A DNA stretch of 64,000 bases from an uncultured Gammaproteobacteria bacterium (GCA_913060695.1 CAJXUA010000005.1:1-64000), one strand, 5' to 3'; counted from the stretch's first letter, positions 28,005-39,054 are shown. The notes: generated from the letters alone by a model not told the origin. Program-made: numbers and translations.

Positions 28005-28520
28005 ATGAACAATCTTTTTAATTTTCGCGGTTTGGCACTCACGATCGCACTGCCGGGCATGCTTGCATTGACCGCTTGTAGCGAGCAGGAGACAGCGAGT
28101 GCAGCGAGCGAGATGCCTGCTCAGATCGAACGTTTCAACGAGGGCCGCAATTTCTACGGCGTCATCTCTATACCACCTGGTGCAGAGACACTTTACCTAA
28201 GTGGTGCCGGCGCCCAACCTAAAGCTGATGGTAGCTGGGGTTCGATGGAAGAGCAGGCTATCGATATTTTCACTACATTTAAAGGCACTTTGGAAAGCAT
28301 GGGTTGGTCACTGGAAGATATCGTGCAGGTGCGAGCATTCGCCACGGCAGGTGACGATGGCATGCTCGATTTCGCAGGTTTTAACACCGGGTATCAGCAG
28401 TTCTTCGGCAGTGATATCAATCCGATGAAGCCAGTGCGTTCCTTCGTGCAGGTGGCAGACTTGGTGCGCGATGGTTGGTTAGTTGAGGTGGAAGTTAGAG
28501 CGGCACGCATGCCAGAGTAA
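28005..28520 (+). CDS. RidA/YjgF family protein with lipoprotein signal
   Basis: LTAC lipobox; LYLSGAGAQ..., VQVRAFATAGDD, MKPVRSFVQVADLVRDGWLVEVEVRAAR. Confidence 0.88.
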   Translation: MNNLFNFRGLALTIALPGMLALTACSEQETASAASEMPAQIERFNEGRNFYGVISIPPGAETLYLSGAGAQPKADGSWGSMEEQAIDIFTTFKGTLESMGWSLEDIVQVRAFATAGDDGMLDFAGFNTGYQQFFGSDINPMKPVRSFVQVADLVRDGWLVEVEVRAARMPE

Positions 28521-28564
28521 GGCTGCGCGTTGCTATTTTTTTAGATGTGAGTAGTAGAGTCTTG

Positions 28565-28597
28565 TGGGGAAGCGTTGACGCGCTTCCCCATTTTTTT
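28565..28597 (+). terminator. Rho-independent terminator
   Basis: TGGGGAAGCG TTGACG CGCTTCCCCA TTTTTTT. Confidence 0.9.
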
Positions 28598-30068
28598 AGC
28601 TTGGGGCTGGAGCCCAAACATAACGGTTTTTGCCTTCATGCTTTGCCGTATATAAGGCTTTGTCGGCCGCACGCATCGCGGTTTCAATATCGGAGCCTGC
28701 TTCCCATTTCGTGATGCCTATCGACATCGACAACTCAACTACACCGAAGCTGCCTCGCACAGGTTTTGCCATTTGCTCAATAATGCGGCTTGCGATAAAT
28801 GTAACAGCGACAGCGTCGCTGTTATCCAGAAGCACTACAAACTCGTCTCCGCCGATGCGAGCAGCTGCATCACCATCGCGAATGCAGGCAGTCAGTCGCG
28901 CTGCCACTTCAATTAATACCTCATCGCCGGCTAGGTGTCCGTTTTCATCATTAACGGGCTTGAATGCGTCCAGGTCGCAGATAAGCAAATGCAATGGTTT
29001 GTCTGATTGGCGACGTTGAATTGAGTTCTCTACTCGAAAATTCAAACCTGCACGGTTATACAGGCCAGTCAACTCGTCCCTATGGGCTTGGCGCAGAAGA
29101 CGTTTTTCGTTACTCAAACCCTGCGTGAGATCATGGGTTAAGGCGGCAACCACAAGAGCGGTTGAGGAGACTATTAGCAATCGAACTTGCATCATAGTCA
29201 CGCCATGAATTTCGGGAAGCAGGGCTGTCTGAAAGGGCACATAACCGAAGTTGATGGAAAGAGTTGAGGCGCTTGCAATAAATAAGATGGTGAGAACAGT
29301 ACCACGTAGCCCAAAGCGCAATGCGGACCATAGGGCAAAAGGTAGAAATAAATAAGGCAATATTATATCGAGGAAACTACTCCAATTGCGCAAGACCAAT
29401 GAGCCGGTGATGACAAGAAGTACGGCGAATATCATCTGCTCCCGGCTCCAGTTCAGTGGGCTGCTGGTTCCGATTCGAGTCAACAAAACTGGAGCAACCA
29501 CCAATACTCCGAGAGCATCGCCGATAAACCACTTTGGCCAAGTATTTAAGATTGGGGTGCCTAAGGCCTGGAAAGTGCCAAAAGAGCCAATGCATGCACC
29601 TACGGCAGGCGCTAGGATGACCGCGAAGGCTATAAAACGAAACAAATTCTCTTGTGGTGCGAGTGTGCCTGTCATATTGCCAGAGCGGCGAATAAGCGCT
29701 GCACCTATCAAAGGCTCAATGCAATTACTGCTGGTCCAAAAAAGGCTCAAAACGAAGGGGTAATCAGTCAGCTGATTGCTAATGATCTCGCTGATTGCTA
29801 CTGCAGCAATTACCCAAGACCATTGGCGGCTAGGTAGCACTAATAAAAGACCAAGTACTAGCCCTGAGCCGGGCCAAAAAGTACCAGTATTGCTCACTGG
29901 GTTGAAAAATATTGTGGATATCTGCGTTAAGAAGAAATACGCGATCAGCGCGATTAAGAATACCACCGTATCCGAGTACTGCAATAGCTTTTCGGCAGGT
30001 GTTGCTCTGAGAGTATCGAGGGAATTAGTCATAGGAGCGATTGATAGTTCCCTTTGTAGTACATGCAT
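28596..30068 (-). CDS. MASE1-GGDEF diguanylate cyclase
   Basis: Multi-TM N-terminus (FFNPVSNTGTFWPGSGLVLGLLLVLP), RIGGDEFVVLLD. Confidence 0.9.
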   Translation of the reverse strand: MHVLQRELSIAPMTNSLDTLRATPAEKLLQYSDTVVFLIALIAYFFLTQISTIFFNPVSNTGTFWPGSGLVLGLLLVLPSRQWSWVIAAVAISEIISNQLTDYPFVLSLFWTSSNCIEPLIGAALIRRSGNMTGTLAPQENLFRFIAFAVILAPAVGACIGSFGTFQALGTPILNTWPKWFIGDALGVLVVAPVLLTRIGTSSPLNWSREQMIFAVLLVITGSLVLRNWSSFLDIILPYLFLPFALWSALRFGLRGTVLTILFIASASTLSINFGYVPFQTALLPEIHGVTMMQVRLLIVSSTALVVAALTHDLTQGLSNEKRLLRQAHRDELTGLYNRAGLNFRVENSIQRRQSDKPLHLLICDLDAFKPVNDENGHLAGDEVLIEVAARLTACIRDGDAAARIGGDEFVVLLDNSDAVAVTFIASRIIEQMAKPVRGSFGVVELSMSIGITKWEAGSDIETAMRAADKALYTAKHEGKNRYVWAPAPS

Positions 30069-30456
30069 GTAGTTCTCTTGGCGAGTTTAGGTCATTCCGG
30101 AGAGGATTTCTATGTATGAAAAGCTCGTTTCCACGGTTCTTATTAGCTGGGTGTATCCACCCATGATGAAACTTCTGTATAAACAGTGTGCATGCCATAT
30201 ATAGAGCCGAAATTTTGCGAAAAAGGCCGAAAACATTGGCAATGTCGTTGATATTTCTACTATTATGCTCGCCTGAGAAGGTTCCTCGCACATGGTCCGG
30301 GTCTGATAATTAATTATAGATATCAATAAGTTAGCTTTGAGGTCGATCTAATTGGCGATTTCAAGCAACTAAGAGATTGATTGACTAAGACTAGACTGAA
30401 AATCAGCAAGGGTTAATTTCTAACCCCCAAAGAAAAAGCTTTTAAGGAAAAAATTT

Positions 30457-31962
30457 ATGGCTTCTACATATAGTCAGGCGTTTTTGAAGAATTTTTTGGG
30501 TGCTTCGCCCGATTGGTACAAACTGACCATCGTCGGTTTCTTAATATTAAACCCCATCCTATTTTTCCTGATAGACCCGTTCGTCGCAGGGTGGGTCTTG
30601 ATTCTCGAGTTCATCTTCACGCTTGCAATGGCGTTGAAGTGTTACCCGTTGCAACCAGGGGGTTTGTTAGCATTTGAGGCCATCGTGATGGGGATGGCAT
30701 CCCCAGAAACCGTCTACCATGAAGCCGTAGTTAACTTTCCTGTAATCCTACTATTGATCTTCATGGTTGCAGGTATCTCCTTCCTCAAAGAGATGCTGCT
30801 GTTCACGTTCACCAAGATTCTACTGCGCGTACGCTCCAAGATTGCGTTATCTTTGCTGTTTGCCTTAGTGGCAGCGGTGCTCTCGGCATTCTTGGATGCG
30901 CTAACAGTAACGGCGGTGGTTATCGCGGTGGCTACGGGCTTCTACGGGGTATATCACAAGGTTGCCTCTGGTCTGAAACACGATGCTGATAATCATGACG
31001 CGAGCCATGATGGTAATGTACAAGAGCATCGTCGCGAAGACTTGGAGCAGTTCCGTGCATTCCTACGTAACTTGATGATGCACGCCGCTATCGGTACAGC
31101 ATTAGGTGGCGTGGCGACTATTGTGGGTGAGCCACAGAACCTATTGATCGGCAGTATTATGGGCTGGGACTTCATAGAGTTCTATCTGCGTGTAATGCCG
31201 GTTTCATTGCCTGTTCTGTTTGTAGGCCTAGCCACGACGTTTATTGTTGAGAAATTCAAGATCGTTGGTTACGGCACTAAATTGCCCGAGCACGTGCGCT
31301 CTATCCTCGAGACTTACGACGCGGAGCAAACCGCTAAGCTGACCAAGCGCGATATCATGACTATGTGGGTTCAAGCCGCAGTGGCTGTGTTCCTAGTAGT
31401 TTGTCTGGCCCTGCATCTTGCAGAGGTTGGTATCATCGGCCTGGCGGTGATCGTCTTGGCGACTGCCTTTAATGGCATCACGGATGAACACCGTATTGGG
31501 CACGCATTCCAAGAGGCGTTACCCTTCACCTCGCTATTGGTGGTCTTCTTCGCCGTGGTGGGTGTTATTCACGAATTACACTTGTTCACGCCAGTGGTTA
31601 ACTTCGTTCTGGCGATGGAAGGGCATGCGCAGCTGTCAGCGTTCTATATTGCGAACGGTGTGCTGTCCATGGTCTCAGACAACGTGTTTGTGGCTACGGT
31701 CTATATCACCGAAGTACAGCAGGCTTTCGAAGCTGGCCGCATCTCACGAGAGCAGTTTGAGTTATTGGCGGTTGCGATCAACACAGGCACGAATATTCCT
31801 TCGGTCGCCACGCCAAATGGTCAAGCAGCCTTCCTGTTCCTGCTCACTTCCGGTGTTGCTCCGCTAATACGTCTATCCTATGGTCGCATGGTAATCCTTG
31901 CCTTGCCCTATACGATCACGATGTCTATGGCCGGCTTGTTGGCAACAATCTACCTACTCTAG
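30457..31962 (+). CDS. nhaB: Na+/H+ antiporter NhaB (copy 1)
   Basis: [82 protein letters not shown]. Confidence 0.97.
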   Translation: MASTYSQAFLKNFLGASPDWYKLTIVGFLILNPILFFLIDPFVAGWVLILEFIFTLAMALKCYPLQPGGLLAFEAIVMGMASPETVYHEAVVNFPVILLLIFMVAGISFLKEMLLFTFTKILLRVRSKIALSLLFALVAAVLSAFLDALTVTAVVIAVATGFYGVYHKVASGLKHDADNHDASHDGNVQEHRREDLEQFRAFLRNLMMHAAIGTALGGVATIVGEPQNLLIGSIMGWDFIEFYLRVMPVSLPVLFVGLATTFIVEKFKIVGYGTKLPEHVRSILETYDAEQTAKLTKRDIMTMWVQAAVAVFLVVCLALHLAEVGIIGLAVIVLATAFNGITDEHRIGHAFQEALPFTSLLVVFFAVVGVIHELHLFTPVVNFVLAMEGHAQLSAFYIANGVLSMVSDNVFVATVYITEVQQAFEAGRISREQFELLAVAINTGTNIPSVATPNGQAAFLFLLTSGVAPLIRLSYGRMVILALPYTITMSMAGLLATIYLL

Positions 31963-31984
31963 CCTCTATTTGCGAGAGAGTAAC

Positions 31985-32018
31985 AAAGGGCCTGTCAGCT
32001 AGCTGACAGGCCCTTTTT
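31985..32018 (+). terminator. Rho-independent terminator between the nhaB copies
   Basis: AAAGGGCCTGTCAGCTAGCTGACAGGCCCTTTTT, 16-bp arms. Confidence 0.93.
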
Positions 32019-32030
32019 CATGTCTGTAAT

Positions 32031-32059
32031 AAAAAATTTCATTTCTTATGAAATTTTTT
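32031..32059. repeat. AT-rich inverted repeat with 12-bp arms
   Basis: AAAAAATTTCAT-TTCTT-ATGAAATTTTTT. Confidence 0.8.
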
Positions 32060-32175
32060 CCAGAATTTCGGATAGACTCCGCTTGCGTTGCGTGGAAGGC
32101 ATTCCTGGACGTGACTTTCACAAGAAGCCACGCTTCGAGGGGCGCTAAATGTTGATAGTTAAGATGTATTGAGGA

Positions 32176-33687
32176 ATGCTCATGACAGCTTCGTATGGCC
32201 AAACGTTTCTAAAGAATTTCTTGGGCTCATCGCCCGACTGGTACAAGCAGACAATCGTCGGCTTTCTTATCCTGAATCCTGTGCTGTTCTTCTTCGTCGA
32301 CCCTTTTATTGCAGGGTGGGCCTTAATAGCCGAGTTTATCTTTACCCTCGCGATGGCATTGAAGTGCTACCCACTGCAGCCCGGTGGCCTGCTTGCCTTC
32401 GAGGCAGTTGTAATAGGGATGTGTTCTACCGAGGCTGTCTACGAGGAAGCACACACTAACTTCCCCGTGATCCTGCTGTTGATCTTCATGGTGGCGGGCA
32501 TCTCCTTCTTGAAGGAGATGCTGCTGTTTACCTTTACTAAGATCTTGTTGCGCGTGCACTCCAAAACAATGCTGTCGTTGATGTTTGCCATTATGGGAGC
32601 CGTATTGTCGGCGTTCTTGGATGCCCTAACAGTAACCGCGGTGGTGATCGCGGTGGCCTCTGGCTTCTTCGGGGTCTATCACAAGGTAGCTTCGGGCTTT
32701 CATCACGACAAAGAGAACCACGATGTTACCGACGATCTCAGCATCAAGGACACTAGCCGAGCAGATTTGGAGAGTTTTCGTGCCTTCTTGCGCAATATCA
32801 TGATGCACGCCGCTATTGGTACCGCATTAGGTGGGGTTTGCACTATCGTCGGAGAGCCTCAGAACCTGCTGATCGGACACATCATGGAGTGGGATTTCGT
32901 GGAGTTCTTCCTGCGCGTAGCTCCAGTCTCGATGGTAGTTCTGGCTACGGGCCTTACCACTACGATTCTTGTGGAGAAGTTTAAGATTGCGGGTTATGGC
33001 GCAACCTTGCCGGACACTGTACGAGAAATTCTGCAGTCCTATGATGATGCACAGACTGCGAAACTGACGAGGTCAGACATCCTCAATATGTGGATACAGG
33101 CAGCGGTCGCTGTCTTCCTAGTATTCTGCTTAGCCTTCCACTTGGCCGAAGTAGGCATTATCGGACTAGCCGTGATCGTGCTGGCTACTGCCTTCACCGG
33201 CATCACTGACGAACACCGTCTGGGACACGCTTTCCAAGAAGCTCTGCCATTTACCGCCCTATTGGTGGTGTTCTTTACAGTCGTGGCGGTGATACATCAT
33301 CTGCATCTATTCACGCCGGTTGTGGACTATGTGCTGAGTCTGGAGGGTTCTACCCAGCTATCGGCGTTCTATATCGCCAACGGTGTGCTCTCTATGGTCT
33401 CCGACAATGTGTTCGTCGCCACTGTCTACATCACCGAGGTACAGTCGGCATTCTTGGCTGGCAGTATCGATCGTGCACAGTTCGATCTTCTGGCGGTGGC
33501 GATCAACACCGGTACAAATATTCCATCGGTTGCAACACCGAATGGGCAAGCTGCATTCCTGTTCTTGTTGACCTCGGCTCTTGCACCGCTGATTCGTCTC
33601 TCTTACGGTCGCATGGTGATCCTCGCTTTGCCCTACACGATCACGATGTCTATCGCGGGCCTGCTCGCAACGATGTACCTCCTGTAA
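32176..33687 (+). CDS. nhaB: Na+/H+ antiporter NhaB (copy 2, tandem paralog)
   Basis: Alignable with 30457-31962 over full length. Confidence 0.97.
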   Translation: MLMTASYGQTFLKNFLGSSPDWYKQTIVGFLILNPVLFFFVDPFIAGWALIAEFIFTLAMALKCYPLQPGGLLAFEAVVIGMCSTEAVYEEAHTNFPVILLLIFMVAGISFLKEMLLFTFTKILLRVHSKTMLSLMFAIMGAVLSAFLDALTVTAVVIAVASGFFGVYHKVASGFHHDKENHDVTDDLSIKDTSRADLESFRAFLRNIMMHAAIGTALGGVCTIVGEPQNLLIGHIMEWDFVEFFLRVAPVSMVVLATGLTTTILVEKFKIAGYGATLPDTVREILQSYDDAQTAKLTRSDILNMWIQAAVAVFLVFCLAFHLAEVGIIGLAVIVLATAFTGITDEHRLGHAFQEALPFTALLVVFFTVVAVIHHLHLFTPVVDYVLSLEGSTQLSAFYIANGVLSMVSDNVFVATVYITEVQSAFLAGSIDRAQFDLLAVAINTGTNIPSVATPNGQAAFLFLLTSALAPLIRLSYGRMVILALPYTITMSIAGLLATMYLL

Positions 33688-33861
33688 GCCACGCCCAGCG
33701 CATGCCGTCGAGTGTTTTCGGCGGCATGTTTGCGGCAGATCAAAGCCCGTCGATTTAAGTATAGTCACTGTCGTCCACTCATTGTGAGTGCGCGTTGCAG
33801 AGCCTATGATGAAAATTCAAGACGAGTTTCGACAATTGGCTAGTTCACGGGAGAGAGTTCT

Positions 33862-34296
33862 ATGAGTCACTATAAGCATGTCATGGTTGCTATCGATGGA
33901 TCGGATGAGTCTGCAAGAATTGTAGAGCGCGCAGTCGCGCTCGCCTCTGGCGCAAAGCTCAGTGTTATCCAAGTGTTCGAAACGCTAGTGGGTAACTATA
34001 CCTACGAGCTGAACATGGGGGATTTCGAGAAAGCGCAGCACGAATTCGAAGCCGAAGTGGCGAAGAGTACCCGAGCCATGCTCAAGGCTAAATTTCCTAA
34101 TATCCATGCGGAGGATGTGCACTTCACCCGCGGTAAGGCTGCTTACGAGATCAAGCGACTGGCAGAGAGCAGCAAGGTAGACCTTCTTGTAATTGGCAGC
34201 CATGGCCAAGGCGCGGTGAAGGCCGCAGTGTTAGGCTCGACCGCCAATGCTGTGCTGCACGGCATTCACTGCGACGTGTTTACCATTCGCGTTTAA
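33862..34296 (+). CDS. Universal stress protein
   Basis: YKHVMVAIDGSDESARIVERAVALA ... DLLVIGSHGQGAVKAAVLGSTANAVLHG. Confidence 0.93.
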   Translation: MSHYKHVMVAIDGSDESARIVERAVALASGAKLSVIQVFETLVGNYTYELNMGDFEKAQHEFEAEVAKSTRAMLKAKFPNIHAEDVHFTRGKAAYEIKRLAESSKVDLLVIGSHGQGAVKAAVLGSTANAVLHGIHCDVFTIRV

Positions 34297-34304
34297 GACG
34301 AACG

Positions 34305-34961
34305 CTACATCGGTTTGCGCAGCGAAATAGCGCCGCGTACCTGGCCTGCTAGATACCCAATCGCGAGATCGTTTGGGTATCTAGCACGAATGGCGCTGAG
34401 CACTTCCTGACTTACCTCGCTGCCGTGGCATGTCAAACAAAGCGGTGCTGTGGGCTGGGCTTGCATATAGCGGAAATTGCCATTCACAGTTTCCGCAACA
34501 TTCAGTGTGGCCGCTGATTCCCCTGCTAGTTGACGCTGATCGAACATGTGTAGCACTTGTGTCTCCCATGAGTCCGGCACGGCAGTGCTGCTATTGCGGG
34601 CCTTTAAGCTGACTCGCGTCACATCCCAACCGGACTCTTCGCTCAATTGCTGAGCAATTCTTGGTGCTTCCAGCGCACAGACGTCGATCGCATTCAGTGG
34701 CCCGCCCTCTTGCATAGCGGATTGTAGTGTTGGCAATAGAGTGCCCACGAAGCGTTGTGTTAAATCACTGGCCTCATTGATGAGCGCTGTGGGGGCGAAT
34801 TGGGGAATGCCCGGCGTGCTAATTGCTGCGGAGTTCAATGTCGTTTGCGCCGAATTAGTTGCGACAGTTGCTCCCACTGTAGGAGGTGAGGCTGGCGTAC
34901 AACCGAGCAAAAATACTAATGGAAAGGCATAGCTTAGAGATAAATAGTTGCTTAGTTCCAT
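34305..34961 (-). CDS. DUF3365/Tll0287-like heme lipoprotein
   Basis: Lipobox LLGC; CLTCHG heme motif; YPNDLAIGYLAGQVRGAISLRKPM. Confidence 0.8.
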   Translation of the reverse strand: MELSNYLSLSYAFPLVFLLGCTPASPPTVGATVATNSAQTTLNSAAISTPGIPQFAPTALINEASDLTQRFVGTLLPTLQSAMQEGGPLNAIDVCALEAPRIAQQLSEESGWDVTRVSLKARNSSTAVPDSWETQVLHMFDQRQLAGESAATLNVAETVNGNFRYMQAQPTAPLCLTCHGSEVSQEVLSAIRARYPNDLAIGYLAGQVRGAISLRKPM

Positions 34962-35011
34962 GGAGATGATTTTCTTTTTGAAAGCGTTTAGTCGAGTGTC
35001 TTCATCATAAA

Positions 35012-35212
35012 ATGCTTTCGATTAGCCTGTCAGTAAAAAATGGACAGCGAGTTGTGCTAGACGAACAAGGGAGTCTTGTGGCTCAAGGTTTAAGTAATTT
35101 ATATCTGCACCAGAGTCGGGTTGCTCTTTGCTTGACGCCGGTCAATGCATTCGACGAGATGTTCAGGCAGTGTGAGTCTTTAGGTACGACGCTAGTGGAG
35201 AACGTGGCATGA
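35012..35212 (+). CDS. Small conserved-looking protein of unknown function, coupled to the phosphoketolase gene
   Basis: 66 aa; overlaps the next start by ATGA at 35209-35212. Confidence 0.6.
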   Translation: MLSISLSVKNGQRVVLDEQGSLVAQGLSNLYLHQSRVALCLTPVNAFDEMFRQCESLGTTLVENVA

Positions 35213-37503
35213 GTGACAATAAGGCAGTTTGGCTCGCCGGTTATGGCGTCATCGAACATAGGCCCGATACTGTGAAAGCAGTAGAGGAGCTAGTGGATTC
35301 ATTGAATGTCGCTGGCATTTGTAAGCGGGAGCAAGCCTGGGCGCTCTTTCTTGCTGCCGATAGGCTGTCGAGCATGGGGCTGTGGCTAACCGCACACATG
35401 ACCTATGCACGAGAGGTGCATCTCGATGGGCGCACACTAGCCGCCGAGGATTTCAAGCTTACGCCGGAGGGGCATACAGGAGGGGCGCTTAATATGGTGC
35501 CCGCTTATGTAGGCTACCTGCTTGCCAATGCACTGAGTGGCAGCACACGCGCTTGGATGATGGGGCAAGGGCACTGCGTGGCGGCGATCGATGCCGTGAA
35601 TATCTTGATGCGCAATCTCGAGCCTGAACAAGAGGCCCGATACCCGCGCTCCGATCAGGGGCTGAGCCAGCTTTGCCAGGATTTCTACAGTTATGAGATC
35701 GGCGCCAATGGGCGGCCCGTCGCGCCCTTGGGGAGTCATGTGAATGTGTATACCGCCGGTGGTATCAGCGAGGGCGGCTATCTCGGTTTCGCTGGCCTAC
35801 AGTATGTCCACATGCCATTGCCTGGGCAGGAGTTGGTGAGTTTTCTCAGTGATGGGGCTTTCGAGGAACAGCGCGGCAGCGATTGGGCATCGCGCTGGTG
35901 GCGTGGCGAAGACACCGGGTTGGTGATGCCCATCATGATTGCCAATGGCCGTCGTATCGATCAACGCACGACCATGTCTCAGTCTGGCGGGGTGCATTGG
36001 TTTCGCGATCATCTAAGACTAAACGGCTTCGAGCCTGTGGATATCGATGGGCGTGATCCTGCGGCATTCGCCTGGGCAATCCTAAGCATGGCGCAGCGAC
36101 TCAAGACCCAGCATGAGCAGATTGAAGCAGGGGAGCGTAGTTATCCAGTATTGCTTCCATATGCGATTGCGGAAACGGTAAAGGGCTTTGGCTTCCCGGG
36201 TTCGGGTACCAACGCTGCGCATAATCTGCCGTTGCCAGGCAGCTGCGCCAGCGATGAGAAAAGCCGCACTTTATTCAACGAAGGCTGTGCAAAATTATTC
36301 GTTGCCCCTGCTGAGCTGGCCGTGGCAATCGAGTCTTTGCAAACGCATAGTGCACAGGGGCGAGTGCAGGAGAAGGATCACTGCCTGCGTCAATTGAAGG
36401 TGCAATCTCCTGTTCTCCCATTTCCAGAGAGAATAATTCCCGGCACAGCGGTTGCCCCTATGGCTGCGATCGATGTGTGGTTCTGCGCTTTGGCCACTGC
36501 TAATCCCAATATGCGGGTTCGAGTTGGCAACCCGGACGAGATGCGCAGCAATCGCATGAACAAGAGCTTGGACCTTCTTCAGCATCGAGTTACCTCTCCC
36601 GAGGACGGAGTCTCCGAATCCTTACACGGCGCCGTGATCACAGCACTCAACGAAGAGGCCGTGGTGAGCGCGGCGCTTGCGAACAAACAAGGGCTGAATC
36701 TTGTTGTCAGTTATGAGGCTTTCGCTGTCAAGATGCTGGGCGCGATGCGACAAGAGGTAATCTTTGCCCGGCATATCTTGGAAACGGGTCGGCGTGTACG
36801 CTGGCTGTCGGTGCCAGTGCTGGTCAGCTCCCACACTTGGGAGAACGGTAAAAACGAACAGTCACATCAGGACCCAACACTTTGTGAGGCGTGGTTAGGT
36901 GAAATGGCAGACGTGGCACCTGTGTACTTCCCCTTCGACGCCAATAGCGCCGTTGCGTTAATGGGGACGCTCTATAAACAAACTGGCCGAGTAGCAACCG
37001 TGGTAACGCCGAAAAATGTGACCCCCTATTTTTGCAGTGCCGCGCAGGCTCAGCAGGCGGTGCAGGACGGCGCTATGGTATTGCAGCACGATAGCGATGC
37101 GATTCTGCAATTCTTGGCAGTAGGAGCCTATCAACTGGAGGCGGCAAATAAGGCGGCACAGGTGATGCGTGAGCAAGGCGTGGATTGCTCGGTTGTGGCC
37201 ATCCTAGAGCCTGGCAGATTTCGCATTCCCAGAGACGCGCGGGAGGCAAACTACGTGCATTCCGATGCGGACATTGCGCGCATTATTCCCCCGGTCGAGA
37301 CGCGCCTGATTGTCTGTCATACCCATGCAGAGGTCATGACCGGTGTGCTGCGCCGTCTCGACACAGGAATCGCACAAACCCGCGTGCTCGGCTACCGTAA
37401 TCGTGGCGGAACGCTCAGCGTCGCGGGCATGCAGGAAGCCAATGGTCAATCCTGGCAAGCGATTGTCGGCGCGGCGAATTCGATATTGGGTCTACCCAAC
37501 TAG
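35209..37503 (+). CDS. Divergent phosphoketolase family protein (sometimes annotated xylulose 5-phosphate 3-epimerase)
   Basis: EGHTGGALNMVPAYVGYLLAN, GQGHCVAAIDAVNI, SDGAFEEQRGSDWASRWWRGEDTGLVMPIMIANGRRIDQRT, C-terminal YRNRGGTLSVAGMQEANGQSW. Confidence 0.85.
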   Translation: MSDNKAVWLAGYGVIEHRPDTVKAVEELVDSLNVAGICKREQAWALFLAADRLSSMGLWLTAHMTYAREVHLDGRTLAAEDFKLTPEGHTGGALNMVPAYVGYLLANALSGSTRAWMMGQGHCVAAIDAVNILMRNLEPEQEARYPRSDQGLSQLCQDFYSYEIGANGRPVAPLGSHVNVYTAGGISEGGYLGFAGLQYVHMPLPGQELVSFLSDGAFEEQRGSDWASRWWRGEDTGLVMPIMIANGRRIDQRTTMSQSGGVHWFRDHLRLNGFEPVDIDGRDPAAFAWAILSMAQRLKTQHEQIEAGERSYPVLLPYAIAETVKGFGFPGSGTNAAHNLPLPGSCASDEKSRTLFNEGCAKLFVAPAELAVAIESLQTHSAQGRVQEKDHCLRQLKVQSPVLPFPERIIPGTAVAPMAAIDVWFCALATANPNMRVRVGNPDEMRSNRMNKSLDLLQHRVTSPEDGVSESLHGAVITALNEEAVVSAALANKQGLNLVVSYEAFAVKMLGAMRQEVIFARHILETGRRVRWLSVPVLVSSHTWENGKNEQSHQDPTLCEAWLGEMADVAPVYFPFDANSAVALMGTLYKQTGRVATVVTPKNVTPYFCSAAQAQQAVQDGAMVLQHDSDAILQFLAVGAYQLEAANKAAQVMREQGVDCSVVAILEPGRFRIPRDAREANYVHSDADIARIIPPVETRLIVCHTHAEVMTGVLRRLDTGIAQTRVLGYRNRGGTLSVAGMQEANGQSWQAIVGAANSILGLPN

Positions 37504-37512
37504 GAGAGTACT

Positions 37513-39054
37513 GTGAATTCGAAGCAGGGCACGGCCGATTCCCCGGATGAAAACTTTCTGTATCTCACTAAAGCGGGCATCGACACTCATCAAGAGCCCG
37601 TGGTGTATATGCGCAGTGATTGCCATGTAGTCCGTTCAGAGGGCTTCAGTGCTCAGGGCCGGGTACGGGTGTGTATTGACGGGCGCAGCGTCATCGCGAC
37701 TCTGAATATCGTAACGGGTGAGCTACTCAGCCACCAGAAGGCAGGATTAAGCGATAGTGCGTGGAAGCTGCTTAAGGCAAAAGAGGGCGACAAGGCTACT
37801 TTCAAGCATGCGCTGCCAGTCGAGTCGATGAGTTTTGTGCGCGGCAAACTCTATGGCAAAGCGCTGGGGCTGGAGGCCGCGCGAGCTATTATCGGCGATA
37901 TAAGCGAAGCGCGGTATTCCGATATACAACTAGCTGCGTATGTGACCGCCTGCGCGGGCAATAATCTGAATCTCGACGAAACGATCGCCATCACCAAGGC
38001 GATGGTAGAGTGTGGGGAGCACTTCGATTGGGGAGAGGGGGTGCAAGTCTTAGATAAACATTGTGTAGGGGGACTACCTGGCAATCGCACTACTCCAATC
38101 GTTGTGGCCATTGTCGCGGCGAACGGTTTGATGATGCCCAAAACATCTTCCCGTGCCATCACCTCGCCGGCGGGTACCGCCGATACCATGGAGACCCTCA
38201 CAACGGTTGCGTTGAGTTTCGAGAGAATGCGAGAAGTGGTGCAAGAACAAGGGGCGTGTCTGGCCTGGGGCGGCTCCGTTTCCCTAAGCCCTACCGATGA
38301 CATCATTATTCGTGTGGAGCGCGCGCTAGACCTAGACAGTGAGGGTCAGCTCGTTGCATCGGTCATCTCTAAGAAGCTAGCGGCTGGCTCTACCCATGTT
38401 CTCATCGATATCCCCGTTGGGCCTACTGCAAAAGTCCGCAGCGTAGAGTTGGCTCAAATGCTGGCCGATCTCTTGGTAGAGACTGGGGCGGCACTGGGCA
38501 TGAAGGTGCAGATTCTCATCAGCGATGGTAGCCAGCCCGTTGGTCATGGCGTCGGTCCGGCCCTGGAGGCGCGGGATGTCTTGGCTGTGCTGCAACGCAC
38601 GAAGAGCGCGCCAGAGGATCTGCGCGAGCGGGCACTTACCCTTGCGGCGACTATGCTGGAGATGGGCAATGCCTGTCCCCCAGGGCGCGGTTTAGCCTTG
38701 GCTACGCAGACACTAGACAATGGCGATGCCTGGAAGAAATTCGTGGCCATTTGTGAAGCGCAGGGGGGATTGAAAACGCCCCCTGTTGCTCCGTTCCAGC
38801 ATTCCATTACGGCACACAAGGCGGGCATCGTGGCCTTGTTCAATAATCGCGTGATCTCTCGCTTAGCTAGTCTCGCGGGCGCACCCAATGCCGTCTCCGC
38901 GGGTATAGATCTACATGTCCGCCTTGGCGATAAAGTGGAGAAGGGGCAGTTGTTAATGACCTTGCATGCGGAGGCGAGAGGGGAGATGGAGTATGCGCTC
39001 GATTTCTATCAGTCTCATCTCGACGTGTTGCATATCGAGGAAGAGTTCGTATGA
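37513..39054 (+). CDS. Thymidine phosphorylase family, archaeal AMP phosphorylase (long DeoA) type
   Basis: 513 aa with N-terminal extension; VLDKHCVGGLPGNRTTPIVVAIVAANGLMMPKTSSRAITSPAGTADTMETLT. Confidence 0.9.
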   Translation: MNSKQGTADSPDENFLYLTKAGIDTHQEPVVYMRSDCHVVRSEGFSAQGRVRVCIDGRSVIATLNIVTGELLSHQKAGLSDSAWKLLKAKEGDKATFKHALPVESMSFVRGKLYGKALGLEAARAIIGDISEARYSDIQLAAYVTACAGNNLNLDETIAITKAMVECGEHFDWGEGVQVLDKHCVGGLPGNRTTPIVVAIVAANGLMMPKTSSRAITSPAGTADTMETLTTVALSFERMREVVQEQGACLAWGGSVSLSPTDDIIIRVERALDLDSEGQLVASVISKKLAAGSTHVLIDIPVGPTAKVRSVELAQMLADLLVETGAALGMKVQILISDGSQPVGHGVGPALEARDVLAVLQRTKSAPEDLRERALTLAATMLEMGNACPPGRGLALATQTLDNGDAWKKFVAICEAQGGLKTPPVAPFQHSITAHKAGIVALFNNRVISRLASLAGAPNAVSAGIDLHVRLGDKVEKGQLLMTLHAEARGEMEYALDFYQSHLDVLHIEEEFV

